Below are positions 1-11,634 of a stretch of 64,000 nt of DNA, piece after piece. This stretch comes from Stromatinia cepivora (taxonomy: Eukaryota; Ascomycota; Leotiomycetes; Helotiales; Sclerotiniaceae). Position numbers and translations under genes: made by a program. The notes beneath the pieces were generated by a model. The model was given only the letters and a program-made list of their open reading frames with translations, was not told the origin of the DNA and searched no databases. The DNA lies in contig RCTD01000019.1 of the NCBI GenBank assembly GCA_014898415.1, positions 1,054,001 to 1,118,000 of the forward strand. Direction: 5' to 3'. Each line of letters begins with the position of its first letter. The first letter of the stretch is position 1.

Positions 1-1906
1 TAGGAAACTTTTCCCCACTTCTTGACTCAGCCAAAAATTTGAGGCTGCTTCAAAATTAATTCCAAGTTGAAATGGTAAATTGGTGATATGAAGCAAAGGA
101 AAAGGAAATAAGAAACTGTATCTTGTCAAGCAAACCACGTCGCATATAACGCGAAAGAAATAAAATGGAGGATTATCGTCATAGCAGGCAAGATCCTTTG
201 ATAATGCCATGAAATCATATAATCGAACCTTCATTTGTCAGCCTCATCCTCGTAAGGGGGGCGGAGGAGATGCTGTTCTCCTTGTAAGCAGAAAATCCCG
301 AAAGGTATTCTCAAGCATGTGAAATGTAATGGTCGAACTTGTATACCTGATATTTCTTCTTTGTCTTTCGTGTTTCGTATTTCTTGGATGAGTAGACTTT
401 GAGACAAGAATACAAATTTTGTGTTTCTGGGAAGAAATATGGGGCAAGTGGTGAAGGGGTTGGCTCGAGGTTGGCAATACGGAGTTAGAAAGGAGCAAAA
501 AAGGTTGGAGAGGATGTGCAATGATATCATACGATTTAATGGAGACAAGGAGAAGAGGAGGGCATTTCCGATCTGATAAGCAAATTCTGATTGAATACGT
601 AGCTACTCATTGCTTCATACAAATCAATTGGTAAGAAATGGAGAAATGGAGACATGGAGAAATGGAGTGCGTAAAATTAAATTGTGTAGCTCGAGTGGAA
701 AAGCTTGTGCTTGAATTGAATATATTGATGATGGGAATTGACCAATTAAAGAATAGTGGATGTAGGTACAGTACGGAGTACAACGTGTATAGATTTTGTG
801 CTTCGTTGGATGTAACTATAAGGATATTCTACTGTACATTGTACTCCGTACATATGTACCTTCGTTGCCTAATAAGCATTTGAATTGAAACATAAAAATG
901 GATATAAAAGATAAAGAATGGGAAGAAGACCTGTATCAGGGATAGGCAGTATTGATTTTTGGCCCGTTGAAACACCCAAGAGGCAAAATGACCGGGTGGT
1001 TATGTGGAGAGTCAGAGCTGGGAGAGAAGGATGGATAAATGATTTTAGTAGCCGGTGATCTTTTTTGTGAGAGTAAAAATAAGAGAAGATGTAGATATCT
1101 ATCTTTTGCATTAATTGTTCTGTATTATTTATTGATTTATAAAATCAAACAGGCAATTGATGTGTATATTTGATTGATGGTCATGAATTCAGTGTTACCA
1201 TTGCTTTTTTCCCAGCCTTCAACTAAGCCCAAATGATTTGCTTGCCGATGCTAGAAAGTTCCAAAATTGAATCCAATATCTTCCCTAAAACGGCAGAAGA
1301 TAACTGTACAACATCCTGAAGAAGACATAGAGTTAGAGACGGGCAACTTTTCATTATTACAAGTAGCTTGACACTTTTCTCTCACGAACCAAGAGTCAAG
1401 AAAGAAGATACCTAGCTAACTAATAATAATAAATGAGAACCTTTTCATCGTAAATGTTAAAATACCAAAATATAATTCAAATACGAACAATTGCCTCATT
1501 CCATAAATATCTACCTAGATATTCTCACAAATCATTAAAAATATCCTCTTTTGATTCACCTTCGTGTTTATATTTGTATTGGTTGTTTTCACAAATGCCA
1601 TATATATATACATAAAAAATAATACAAATCTCTAAACAACAAACTGAATCTAACTGCGCCGCTCACAAACTGTTTAACCTTTTTCTTGTCAAGTCATCTT
1701 CTCCGTTCAGGACACAAAGATTGGAAATCCAAATCTGGGCACGGTCCAACTTAGCAACCACCGATTCATTCTTCCTTTAACCTACCTTGTATCTACATTA
1801 TCTCCTGTTTTGGAGAATCCAATACACAATTCTATAACCCTTCATTCAACATCGACATTATACGTTCGAGTTGCAGCTCTTGTTAAAGCTGTGAATCTCG
1901 ACATCA
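1..1906. other. Left intergenic region and kinase leader
   Basis: No reading frame here resembles a protein that I recognise. The stretch before the kinase start (about 1640-1906) is pyrimidine rich and looks like a promoter and 5' leader. A small inverted repeat at 765-860 is listed separately. Any gene ending left of base 1 would not be visible. Confidence 0.6.
765..860. repeat. Short inverted repeat with TACGGAGTAC arms
   Basis: The left arm (765-783) and right arm (839-860) are inverted copies sharing GGTAC and TACGGAGTACAA, with a few extra bases in the right arm. They enclose about 55 bp. The size and AT-rich loop fit a tiny MITE-like element or a stem-loop. No coding capacity is present. 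Similar TACGGAGT words occur singly near 36072 and 38761. Confidence 0.5.
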
Positions 1907-3989
1907 ATGACGCAGTTATTTCACACTTCATCCCCGAATCCTCTTCCTTCCAATAACGAGAAGCGAAACTTGTCCGGTTCCTCGATGTCGTCGAATAAGC
2001 ATTCCAATGGCCATAGTCCATTTCCTCAGAAGTTGAAGAACTTCTTTCGAATCAACAGTTCAACAAATCATAGTGAAAAGAACGATCCATCAATAAAATC
2101 AGAGACTAAATCATCGTTTCGACAATCCAAATTCTTCCCTGGTGGTGGACGAAATCGATCAACTACCATAGCAAGTGAGGGTAATCCATTAGATGACAGC
2201 CTCAGTCCAACTGCACATGCGAATCCATACTTTGCACATCAAGGTCCTCCTGCAATTCGACATCACGACGATGGGTCTATACCTCCAAGTCCTCCCGATA
2301 CCCCGAGTTTCAAAGTCGATACTGTTCCAGGTGTGAATGATCAAGCTACAGCAGCCGGCAAGGAGGAATTGGCACGAAAATTAAGAAGAGTCGCCAGTGC
2401 TCCTAATGCACAAGGCCTATTTTCAAATAAAGGTGATGCTGATCGACCAGCTACTGCCGAGCTTGGAAAGGAACCTCTAGTACATAATGCCAGCACTGCA
2501 ATGCTGAGTATGGTTGATGGTCAAGATGGGGATGATGCTCTTGGTCCAGCTGTAGAAGACGACTTGGCGCCCCTACAACCCCCGAATCTGCGAAACAATC
2601 CAGCATTTAGGAGGACGTATAGCTCAAATTCCATAAAAGTACGTGATGTTGAAGTTGGACCGGGGAGTTTTGACAAGATTAAGATGATTGGGAAGGGAGA
2701 TGTTGGGAAGGTATACTTGGTGAGGGAGAAGAAGAGCAGCAGGCTGTATGCGATGAAAGGTACGCAATACCACGATAATGTATATTATGTGCTGGCTAAT
2801 TTGTGTTTAGTGTTGAGCAAAAAAGAGATGATCAAGCGGAATAAGATCAAGAGAGCATTAGCAGAACAGGAAATCTTGGCTACAAGCAATCATCCATTTA
2901 TTGTCACCTTATACCACTCCTTTCAATCCGAGGACCATCTATATCTATGCATGGAATATTGCAGTGGTGGAGAATTCTTTAGAGCTTTACAAACCCGACC
3001 AGGCAAATGTATACCAGAAGATGATGCTAGATTTTATGCAGCAGAGGTCACTGCCGCATTGGAGTATTTACATTTGATGGGATTCATTTATCGAGATTTG
3101 AAACCTGAAAGTAAGTTGTTTCTTTTTAAATATAAGGGGTGCAATGCTAACGAGTTTAGATATCCTACTCCATCAATCCGGTCATATAATGTTGTCGGAC
3201 TTTGATCTTTCGAAACAATCCGCCCCTGGCGGAAAACCAACAATGATTCTTGGCCGAAACGGCACGAACGTAAACTCATTACCAACGATCGATACCAAGT
3301 CATGTATAGCAAATTTCCGAACAAATTCTTTCGTTGGAACTGAAGAGTACATTGCGCCAGAAGTCATTAAGGGATGTGGACATACAAGTGCAGTTGATTG
3401 GTGGACGTTAGGAATATTGATTTATGAGATGTTGTTCGGTACAACACCTTTCAAAGGAAAGAATCGAAATGCTACATTTGCGAATATTCTGAGAGATGAC
3501 GTTCCTTTTCCAGAACATTCAGGGTCTCCTCAAGTTTCAAAGTCGGTTACACTAACATGATCATTTTTCTAAATGCTGACATTTTCTAGTCTTTGTAAGT
3601 CGGTAATTAGAAAACTTCTAATCAAAGACGAAAATCGACGATTGGGGGCTCGAGCAGGAGCTTCTGATGTCAAAACTCATCCCTTCTTCCGCACAACCCA
3701 ATGGGCACTCATCAGGCATATGAAGCCCCCGATGATTCCCCACCAAGGTCGCGGTATTGACACAGTCAATTTCAGAAATGTTAAAGAAAGCGAAAGTGTT
3801 GATATTAGTGGAGCAAGAACCTTGGCATCAGCTAAAGGAGTGCCACTTGATTCTGGCTTGGCAACACCAGGTGCTGCCGAACTTGAGGTCGATCCATTTG
3901 AAGAATTTAACAGCGTCACACTCCACCATGATGGTGATGATCATCATCAACACGAAGATCAACATAATGGAAGATATGACGGTAGGTAA
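1907..3989 (+). CDS. nrc-2: AGC-family serine/threonine kinase, NRC-2/Fpk1-Kin82 type
   Basis: Exons 1907-2759, 2811-3110, 3160-3541 and 3590-3989 join without a stop to give 644 residues. Introns are 48-51 bp. The first 250 or so residues are serine/proline-rich and probably disordered. The kinase domain shows the glycine loop GKGDVGKV (262-269), AMK lysine at 284, YRDLKPEN (378-385), DFD in place of DFG (398-400), and TEEYIAPE (445-452). The DFD motif and the lengthened activation segment of about 50 residues are features of the fungal NRC-2/Fpk1 and plant phototropin-like AGC kinases. In yeast, Fpk1/Kin82 phosphorylate phospholipid flippases at the plasma membrane; Neurospora nrc-2 restrains conidiation. 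Function here is assigned by family. The C-terminal end uses the first stop; a further 3' splice at the GTAGGT near 3980 cannot be excluded. Confidence 0.95.
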
Positions 3990-5611
3990 TTATAGGATCT
4001 GGCGTTTGCCATGCCGGAGGAAAATGTTTATCGTCTATGCTATATGATGGATTTTTAGAGCAGTCGCTTGGATGATTGATAGCACAAAAGACCTCTCGCG
4101 AGCATATTTTAATAAGCTATTTCTTTGTATGGGAGAACTGGATGATCTCAATACATCGCTTGCGTTTTGATATTCAGTGGGAAGACTAGTGTTTTCAAGA
4201 AAAGACACTACACGAGACTAACACTACACAAATTTTACCTGTTTCTGTTTGTAAATACTGAATTTGGGAGATTGGAGCAGAAAGAACAGGGATAGGGATT
4301 TGGAATTCGGAACTTTTGAGGCAGAGGGAAAAGAATTTAAGAATTTGTGTTTTTTTTTTTTTTTTTTTTTTCCGAATTTCCGGTCCGTTGTTTGGACTGT
4401 GTTTATTAGCAAAGATTGGGATTCATTGTGGGATATGGTGCGTACAGGGCAAGAGATTGGCGTACTGCTGTTCTCTTGATTTTGATGGCTACTACTATGA
4501 TTGGGAGATGGGTTGATAGGTATGGGAGAGAGGGGCAGATAGTGTTAGGTAGGCATGTGAGGGAAGAGGATGGGTTGGGTGATGAATTGATTGATAGGTT
4601 GATAGAAATTCTATATCTTCTGCTATGAAGGTCCTGGTTCGCCTAGGCAAATATGCGTATGATAAGTGAGAGGGGTAGGTCGCGGAAATTGTGACGCTAA
4701 GCCTTGTCGCGCATATTATCACGTGCTGGGCACCTCAATACTGGGAGAGGAAGGTGCAAGTTCGTTCCTATCCCATTCGTCGCTGATCGGACAAGCGATC
4801 ACGATACGGAATTTCTTTCACACGTTCACATTGAGTTTTGAGAAATTTATACAATCTCTCACTCAATTCATTGTCGGGCCAGGAAATTTGGCTGGACACG
4901 GATAAAGTCATGATCTATTTGTTTGGGCTTTTGTTATATTGCTTGTTTTGTTTTCTGGATGGAGTGATGGTGGTGGAGTGATGGTTATGGAGTTATGGAG
5001 TTATGGAGTGATGGTTAAGGATTGTTTGGCTTGGTTTGATGTTTGGGTGTTGATGGGCTTCCCAACTTCTCAGGCGCTCAGTTGGGCTAAGAAATTGGGT
5101 GGAAATAATGTTACGGATCTCCATATTTCTGACCTCTACAGTACAGAATTTCCTATCGAACCGTCGCTCACACTTTACATTCTCGAATACAAACGTAGTG
5201 GCTTGCTCGAAGGATTCTGTTGTGTCTGCTTTGTTCTTTTTACCGTCGAGACAATTTTCTCCTTTGCTCGAAACGATGGTAGGACGGAATCCTTGGCTGC
5301 AAAAAGTGTGATAGTATGCATATTTGAGATGTTACAGGCGGTTCGAGGTCGAGTTATTTTGGTGGATTTGGGTCGGTGAGAGGATTGGGATAAGTTGGGG
5401 TTAAAAGAGGTGTCTGGCTGGTATGTGGTGTGCATGTGGTGGGAGTTGGGGATGCGGGGAGCCGCTGAGGGGTTTGCAGTGATGAGTGGTACAGAGAGCC
5501 TTGTTGGGTTTACCTTTTACTTCGCTTTAATCTTCATTTTAGAGCAACAACTTTGATGTTCTAAGTTTATTTGCTAACTGTCTATCATTAAATCCACAGG
5601 AATCGGTAGTT
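3990..5611. other. Intergenic region between kinase and NACHT gene
   Basis: No supported gene is seen. The stretch includes a run of 22 T (4350-4371). Many overlapping open frames exist on both strands but they show no family resemblance and no consistent splice structure. The last 90 bp contain a plausible 3' splice site (CCACAG, ending about 5599) just upstream of the next start, which suggests a spliced 5' leader for the NACHT gene. Confidence 0.55.
4350..4371 (+). repeat. Poly-T run of 22
   Basis: This is an uninterrupted homopolymer in the 3' flank of the kinase gene. It is likely unstable in length and prone to sequencing error. Confidence 0.9.
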
Positions 5612-8600
5612 ATGCCTATCGTCGAGCGATTTAAACGGGGCTTCAACTCAATCAAAGTACGCTTTGGTGATCGTTCTGAACCTCTTCAAGAACCTTCTCA
5701 GGTGAAGTTGAGCCTCGATACAACAACGAGCCCAGTAGCAGTATCTGTTAAGAAGAGTGGCGAATCTTCAAAACAGAACGATAATGAAGCAGCTAGCAAA
5801 AATGCACCAAAATCTAGGCACGATGATTCGGCTTGTTCAATAACAGAGCCTTCAACTTCCATCTCGAAACAACCCCAGGTCTCACACGAAAATGACTTCT
5901 GGCTACAAGCTTCGGAAAAGCTCCAGGCCGATGATCCGGAATTGGTAAGCAATGACATTGTCCTCATCCGAATCTACTTCGTTTCGAATATCACTTTCGT
6001 CCGACTGACTTCGCTACATTTAGTTTGAACACTACTCACTTATAATATGCCGTGAAGGGGCCAAGGGCGACGATGTTAACTCCAACAAGGCTCCGAAAAC
6101 CCTAGCGGATACGGCGACGCTTCTAGAAATCTGCAAGAACAGTCTGGAATCCATGAATTCCCCAAGTACCAGAGCGGACAAAGTTCTTGAGAAGACAGTC
6201 AAGATCGTGGGCTTAGCTAAAGACTTCGTGGGATCTGTCGTCAGTGCTGAACCACATGCAGCCGTTGCTTGGGCAGGTGTTTGTCTTTTCCTTCCGGTAC
6301 GTTGTGTCATACCGCACGCCTAATCTTCAGATTCCTCTGTTCTCCCTTTCATAATCTTCAATGCTTAGAACATGCTAACAAGAGTTGAGCTCCTTCTCAA
6401 TCCCTCCAAACAAGATGATGCTTGTCGTAAAGGTCTTGAGGAATTACCTTTTCTCATCCAAAAGTATAGCCTCGTCGAGAGAATTTGCACAACTGAAATT
6501 TCAAATCCTACGTTGGCGAGCACACAACATACATTGTCAAACGCAATCGTTGAATTGTATACCAAAATACTCGGTTTCCAGGCTGAAGTTATATGTCAAT
6601 CAAATCGGCCGAAGGTCAAAGGTTATTTCCGGAAAGTTTTCCAAGTAGATAAGTGGGAAAATATGCACCAGGATGTCTTACGTACAGAAGGACGATGCTG
6701 GGGCTTAGCTCAAGCTATCGACAGCGATCGTTGCAGTAAGTTATCAGAGGAATGCAAGAGCAAATTAGCAGAGTTATACATCACCGGGTGAGTTTTTGTA
6801 GCCACCGTCAGAGGATTTGGGTGCGCTGATGGATATTTAGTTTGGAGATCCTTAAAGTCTCAGGACGAACCTATCAGGCTGTTATCAATCTTGGACAAGA
6901 ATCTGAGCAGCGCGAAAGAACCAAAGAAGAAATGGAATGTTTGCAAGCCTTTCGGTCGGGCAATTTATATGAGGAACAAAAGAATATTACTCCTGATCGA
7001 GTACCAGGTACATGCAATTGGCTATTGAAAGATTCGACTTTCATTGATTGGCAACAATGGCGAGGGTCGAGTTTGCTCTGGATTTCTGCAGATCCAGGAT
7101 GCGGAAAATCAGTCTTGTCCAAAGCCTTTGTTGATGATAGACTGGTTGCAGCGACCCAGAGTACTGTCATTTGTTACTTTTTCTTCAAGGATGTCTCTGT
7201 CGATCAACGAAGTCCGACTAAGGCCATTGCAGCATTACTCCATCAAATATTTTCATCTAAGGCCACCGAGCATCTCTTGAAGCATGCTATGAAGGCCTGG
7301 AAAGCGGACGGCAAAGAGCTCTGTAATATAGCTGACAGCATGTGGGCTATTCTTGGAGCTATTGCTGCCGATTCAACCGCCGGAGATATTGTTTGTGTCA
7401 TCGATGCGCTGGATGAATGTGACGATTTACTTCGGGATTACTTCGTCAGAAAATTGTCTAGACTAGTGTCTGGGAAGACCCAATGCCATATCAGATTTTT
7501 AGTTACGAGTCGGCCCTACCCCGAAATACATGGTATATTTGAAGAGCTTCAAATTGACTCCAAGTCTTCTTTCCTCCGAATTGCAGGCGAAGAGGAATCT
7601 GAGGCGATATCAAGTGATATAGAGATGGTCATAAAACACAAAGTTCTTAGACTACCCAAATTGAGTGATAGTATTAAACTACATCTTATCAACCGGCTAC
7701 AAGGAATGCAGAATAAAACCTATTTGTGGCTCTACCTAATTTGGGGAAACATCACGACTGAAGCAAGGATCACTGGCCGTCACGAAAATTTCGATAAAAT
7801 ACTCGACAAACTACCAGACAGTGTGGGAGACGCGTGAGTTTCATACACAGCCTTGCGTTGCAGATGTAATTGTAGCTAATAATATTATTTTCATCTCAGA
7901 TATGAGGCGATATTGAATAAAAGTCCTCACAGGTCAAGAACCGAGAAACTACTTCACATTATTGTTGGAGCTGAACGTCCGTTAAGTACGGATGAAATAA
8001 ACATCGCCATGAACATCAAAGTATGTTACAAGGGTACTCAGACTTTCGAGGACATCCATTTGGAAGATACCAAACGCTATCCAGACATGCTTCGCAATCT
8101 CTGTGGGCTCTTCATACAGATCGTGGATTCGAAAGTATACCTTATACACCAGACGGCTAAAGAATTCTTGGTCGAAACACAGTCCGGAAAGAGAAAAGAT
8201 AATCTTTGGAAGCACTGTCTGCAACCAGATACGTCTCAGAGAATTCTAGCTGAAGCATGTAATTCCTATCTGCTTCTTGCTGATTTCGACTCTTGTTTGA
8301 ATACACATTATGCGTCTCATAACTCTCCTAAAACAGTTGGAGCAGAAAGATTCTATTGTTTTATAGATTATTCTGCAGAGTTCTGGATAATCCACTATAA
8401 GTTTGGAAAATCTTTCTTTGATCCTGCTGACATTGTCAACTTGTGTTCATACTCGAATCGGCGCACAATTTGGCTCAATGTTTTGATACGGGTTGGGCGA
8501 AAATCTGCCCACCGGGACGTTTTGAAAACCTGCTCCGATCCTGAAAGCTCAATAAGCATTGCCACAACATCCCTCATGATAATTTCATACTTCAATCTCT

Positions 8601-10080
8601 ACGAAGCGGGTAAGCATATTATTTCCGCCCCAGGTTTTGACAAACACGAATTAGAAGCATGCAATGGCTTATACACACCATTGATGCTTGCCATAAAGGG
8701 TGAAAGCACTGATATGGTACGTTTAAATTCAATGCTGGTTGTATATTTTCAAACTGTAACATCACATAGGTGCAACTACTCATCCAGAGCGGTGCTGAAG
8801 CAAACCATTACCCGAGGGAGAGACTAACACCTCTTGCCATGGCAGTTGAACTTGGTGATCCTGCGGTTTTGCAGTCCGTTTTGGAAGTCGCGGTAGATGA
8901 AAGAGGTTACTCACATACAAAGCTGACGGCGCTAGATCGGGCTGTCACGTACACAGATGGGACTGACATTTACCTGTCCCGTATTATTCCAATGCTTCTC
9001 AATTCAATGGTGCATCCAATGATGGAAGGATACCTTGAATCGGCATTGTGGTATGCTGCATCTTACAGGAATGTTGAGAGTGTGGAATTGCTGCTAAACT
9101 CTGGTGCCGATCCAAATTATGGATTCTTCGAGGGACAATGTAGCTGGTTCACCTTGGCCAACTTTTTCGAGGGAAGGATAGAAGCCGAGGACCCAGAACC
9201 TGGCAAACCGGACACTGTTGCTGATACTCTAAAGTTACTCTTATCGAAAACGGAGACTCTACCTTGTGAGTTTGTGAAAACCCAGTTAGCTAGATACGCG
9301 AGTGTTCGGTCCGATGAAGTTGATTTGATGCGGCTAATGTTGAATCACCCTCGTCATCCTGGGCTCATCCATGATGGAAAGCAGTCACCAATAGTATTTG
9401 CAGCAGTATATGCTAAGATGGAATCCATGGAACTTCTAATGAATGAGCCTCATGACATCAACAAGTGCAAGGCAACCATGAGCTGCTATGAACTTGATGA
9501 CGTGGAAAGGCTTGCAGTAAAAGGGAGGTGGACGAGAGCAGATAGGTGGTGGAGTGCGATTTTTGGTGCCAAATACATTGAAATTTCTGCACTGTTTGGA
9601 GGAATAATTTCTACAAGCGAGAAGGTTGTCGAACGTTTGATTGTGGATGGAGCCGATACCAACATGATTACAGAGCTCGGGACACCTCTATTCTTTGCAG
9701 CCGCACTCTCTACCAAACCGATCGTTCAAATACTAATTGATAAAGGTGCTCAAATTACGTCATTTGACGATGAAGGCATAGAGCAGCCGTCGCCTCTGGT
9801 TATTGCTGCTGCCAGGGGGGATATTGAAATCATGGAAGCGCTGTTGAAGGCCGGTGCTAAGATCGACAAGGGATCCGCAACTGCCCATTCGATCCTTGCT
9901 CACAAAGAGGGTATTGAGGGGAGGTTCTATCCTTCTGCTATTCAAGCCGCGGAGATGGAAGGTCATGAAGAGATGGTTAGACTTCTGCTGGAACACAAAG
10001 CTAAGAATGGCATCGCAGCGGTGGAGAAGGTTGACAATATCATGAGGCCGGGCCAAATTGAAGAGTTGGAAGATGATTGA
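5612..10080 (+). CDS. NLR-like protein: NACHT_N, NACHT NTPase and ankyrin repeats
   Basis: Six exons (5612-5944, 6024-6296, 6369-6787, 6841-7833, 7900-8716, 8770-10080) join in frame to 1,381 residues; introns are 53-79 bp. After a short polar leader, residues about 90-330 resemble the fungal NACHT_N domain, with AKDFVGSVVSAEPHAAVAWAG as the clearest stretch. The NACHT NTPase has a Walker A motif PGCGKS near 426-431 and Walker B VIDALDECDD near 526-535. A helical region with the HQTAKEFLV signature follows, and from about residue 925 there are degenerate ankyrin repeats (TPLMLAIKGES, VELLLNSGADPN, ALLKAGAKID). This is the standard architecture of fungal NOD-like receptors, which are implicated in allorecognition and regulated cell death. 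The partner or ligand cannot be read from the sequence. The reading frame is intact. Confidence 0.92.
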
Positions 10081-10821
10081 TTGCGTGTATTAATGCCGGA
10101 AAAGAATAATTCTTCCATGGTTTTTATTTCAGTAGGATGTTGGACAGTTCCAAGGATTTAATTTACTCTTCGGAGCTCTGTTCATTTGGAATATATAAAT
10201 ATCATTAGGAGAATAACAAGCGCATTCACAAATACTCCCTCCAGCTTGAGAAAAAAGTATATCAACAAATCTTTCCTACGTATTATGCTCATACGTCCAG
10301 ATAATGCCCATCACATATTACATACCCCCTCAGAATTGTACATCATCCATCTCTTTCAACCCCCCTTGTAACGCAAGGATACAGGATACCGCGAGAAATC
10401 CGCACAATCTCGAGGTGCTCAACACTGCGTAAATTTTCATGTGCAGGAACCTTAAAGTATATGCTGATATATTTATTGATATTTCTTGCTATCGCAAACC
10501 GAATTCAGGGGGTGGAGTATATCTTGGGAGGAAAAAGTCAACCTTTCAACCTTTCAACCTTTCGAATGTCCCCCTTGATGGAAATCCGATTCCTCGGTTC
10601 GTACTGTGGAATAGGATGGGAGTGAGTGGGATTAGCTATACTTGATTATTTATAGATTTCGTGCTAATAGGGTGGGGTTTATATATATTCAATATCTATA
10701 TCAATATCAATATCAATATAAATACCTATTTTCGGAGAAGAGAAGAAGTTAGTAAGAAGGAAAGGTAAGGAAAGGAAAGGTAAGATTAATGAATACCATT
10801 ATACCTACCTATCTAGTACTT

Positions 10822-10850
10822 GGAACGTTGGAACGTTGGAACGTTGGAAC
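10822..10850 (+). repeat. GGAACGTT short tandem repeat
   Basis: About three and a half copies of an 8 bp unit, GGAACGTT, occur back to back, followed by a decayed copy (GGAACCTT). The unit length equals that of the larger array downstream, but the sequence is unrelated. Confidence 0.85.
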
Positions 10851-11052
10851 CTTGGTGCTACTTTTGCGTCTTCTATTTTTTGGGATTTTTTTTGGGTATT
10901 GTTTGGGTGTATTAATGGGTAGGTAGGTGTGGATGGGGGGTAATTATATTGGGTTTTTGGATTTTTGGATTGTTGATTGGTGATTGTTGAACTGTTGAAT
11001 TGTTGAATTATTGGGGTATGAAAAGGGAAAAGGGAAAAGGTTGATTGTATTT

Positions 11053-11290
11053 ATGATTTTATGATTTTATGATTTTATGATTTTATGATTTTATGATTTT
11101 ATGATTTTATGATTTTATGATTTTATGATTTTATGATTTTATGATTTTATGATTTTATGATTTTATGATTTTATGATTTTATGATTTTATGATTTTATGA
11201 TTTTATGATTTTATGATTTTATGATTTTATGATTTTATGATTTTATGATTTTATGATTTTATGATTTTATGATTTTATGATTTTATGATT
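11053..11290 (+). repeat. ATGATTTT minisatellite, about 30 copies
   Basis: The 8 bp unit ATGATTTT repeats almost perfectly for about 238 bp with no visible sequence drift until the last copy. Such homogeneity points to recent expansion or ongoing slippage. It is 345 bp beyond the stop codon of MRE11 and is not translated. Confidence 0.95.
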
Positions 11291-11634
11291 TGATGCTATG
11301 TAATGCTATACGACATGATATGATATATCCATACCGTATAATACATGTGATGCAAAGCCAAAGCCATATAATATAATGCAATGCAACATTTACCCATCCA
11401 TACCCATTTGAACCATTAGACAGATAGATATAAAGCGATTCATTTAATCATGACATAGTTTCGTAATATATGCTGCACATTTGTTTGCTGCCCTGCTCTG
11501 CTTTGCTCTGATAGCTTTTCTTTTTCTTGTTTTCGGAAATGGTGGGCATTTTATTGGTGAATTCCGTCAAATCCCTCCCGCATCATCCATTAAAATGCAA
11601 TATGCAAACCGGATGCATAACAAGAGTGAGCTCC

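Larger units (their letters stand above)
10081..11634. other. Convergent intergenic region rich in tandem repeats
   Basis: This lies between the 3' ends of the NACHT gene and MRE11. No gene is seen. It holds at least three separate tandem arrays: an ATCAAT-type array near 10688-10722, a GGAACGTT array at 10822-10850, and a large ATGATTTT array at 11053-11290. It also has several looser purine-rich repeats such as AGGTAAGGAA near 10760. Confidence 0.8.

Noticed and set aside
638..883. 81-codon plus-strand frame at the left end
   Set aside because: It spans the TACGGAGTAC inverted repeat and a simple GGAGAAATGGAG repeat, so translation is incidental.
4939..5379. 146-codon plus-strand frame before the NACHT gene
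   Set aside because: It is rich in rare residue patterns, lacks an ATG start, and its sequence is composed of short repeats (GGAGTTATGGAGTTATGG). Looks non-coding.
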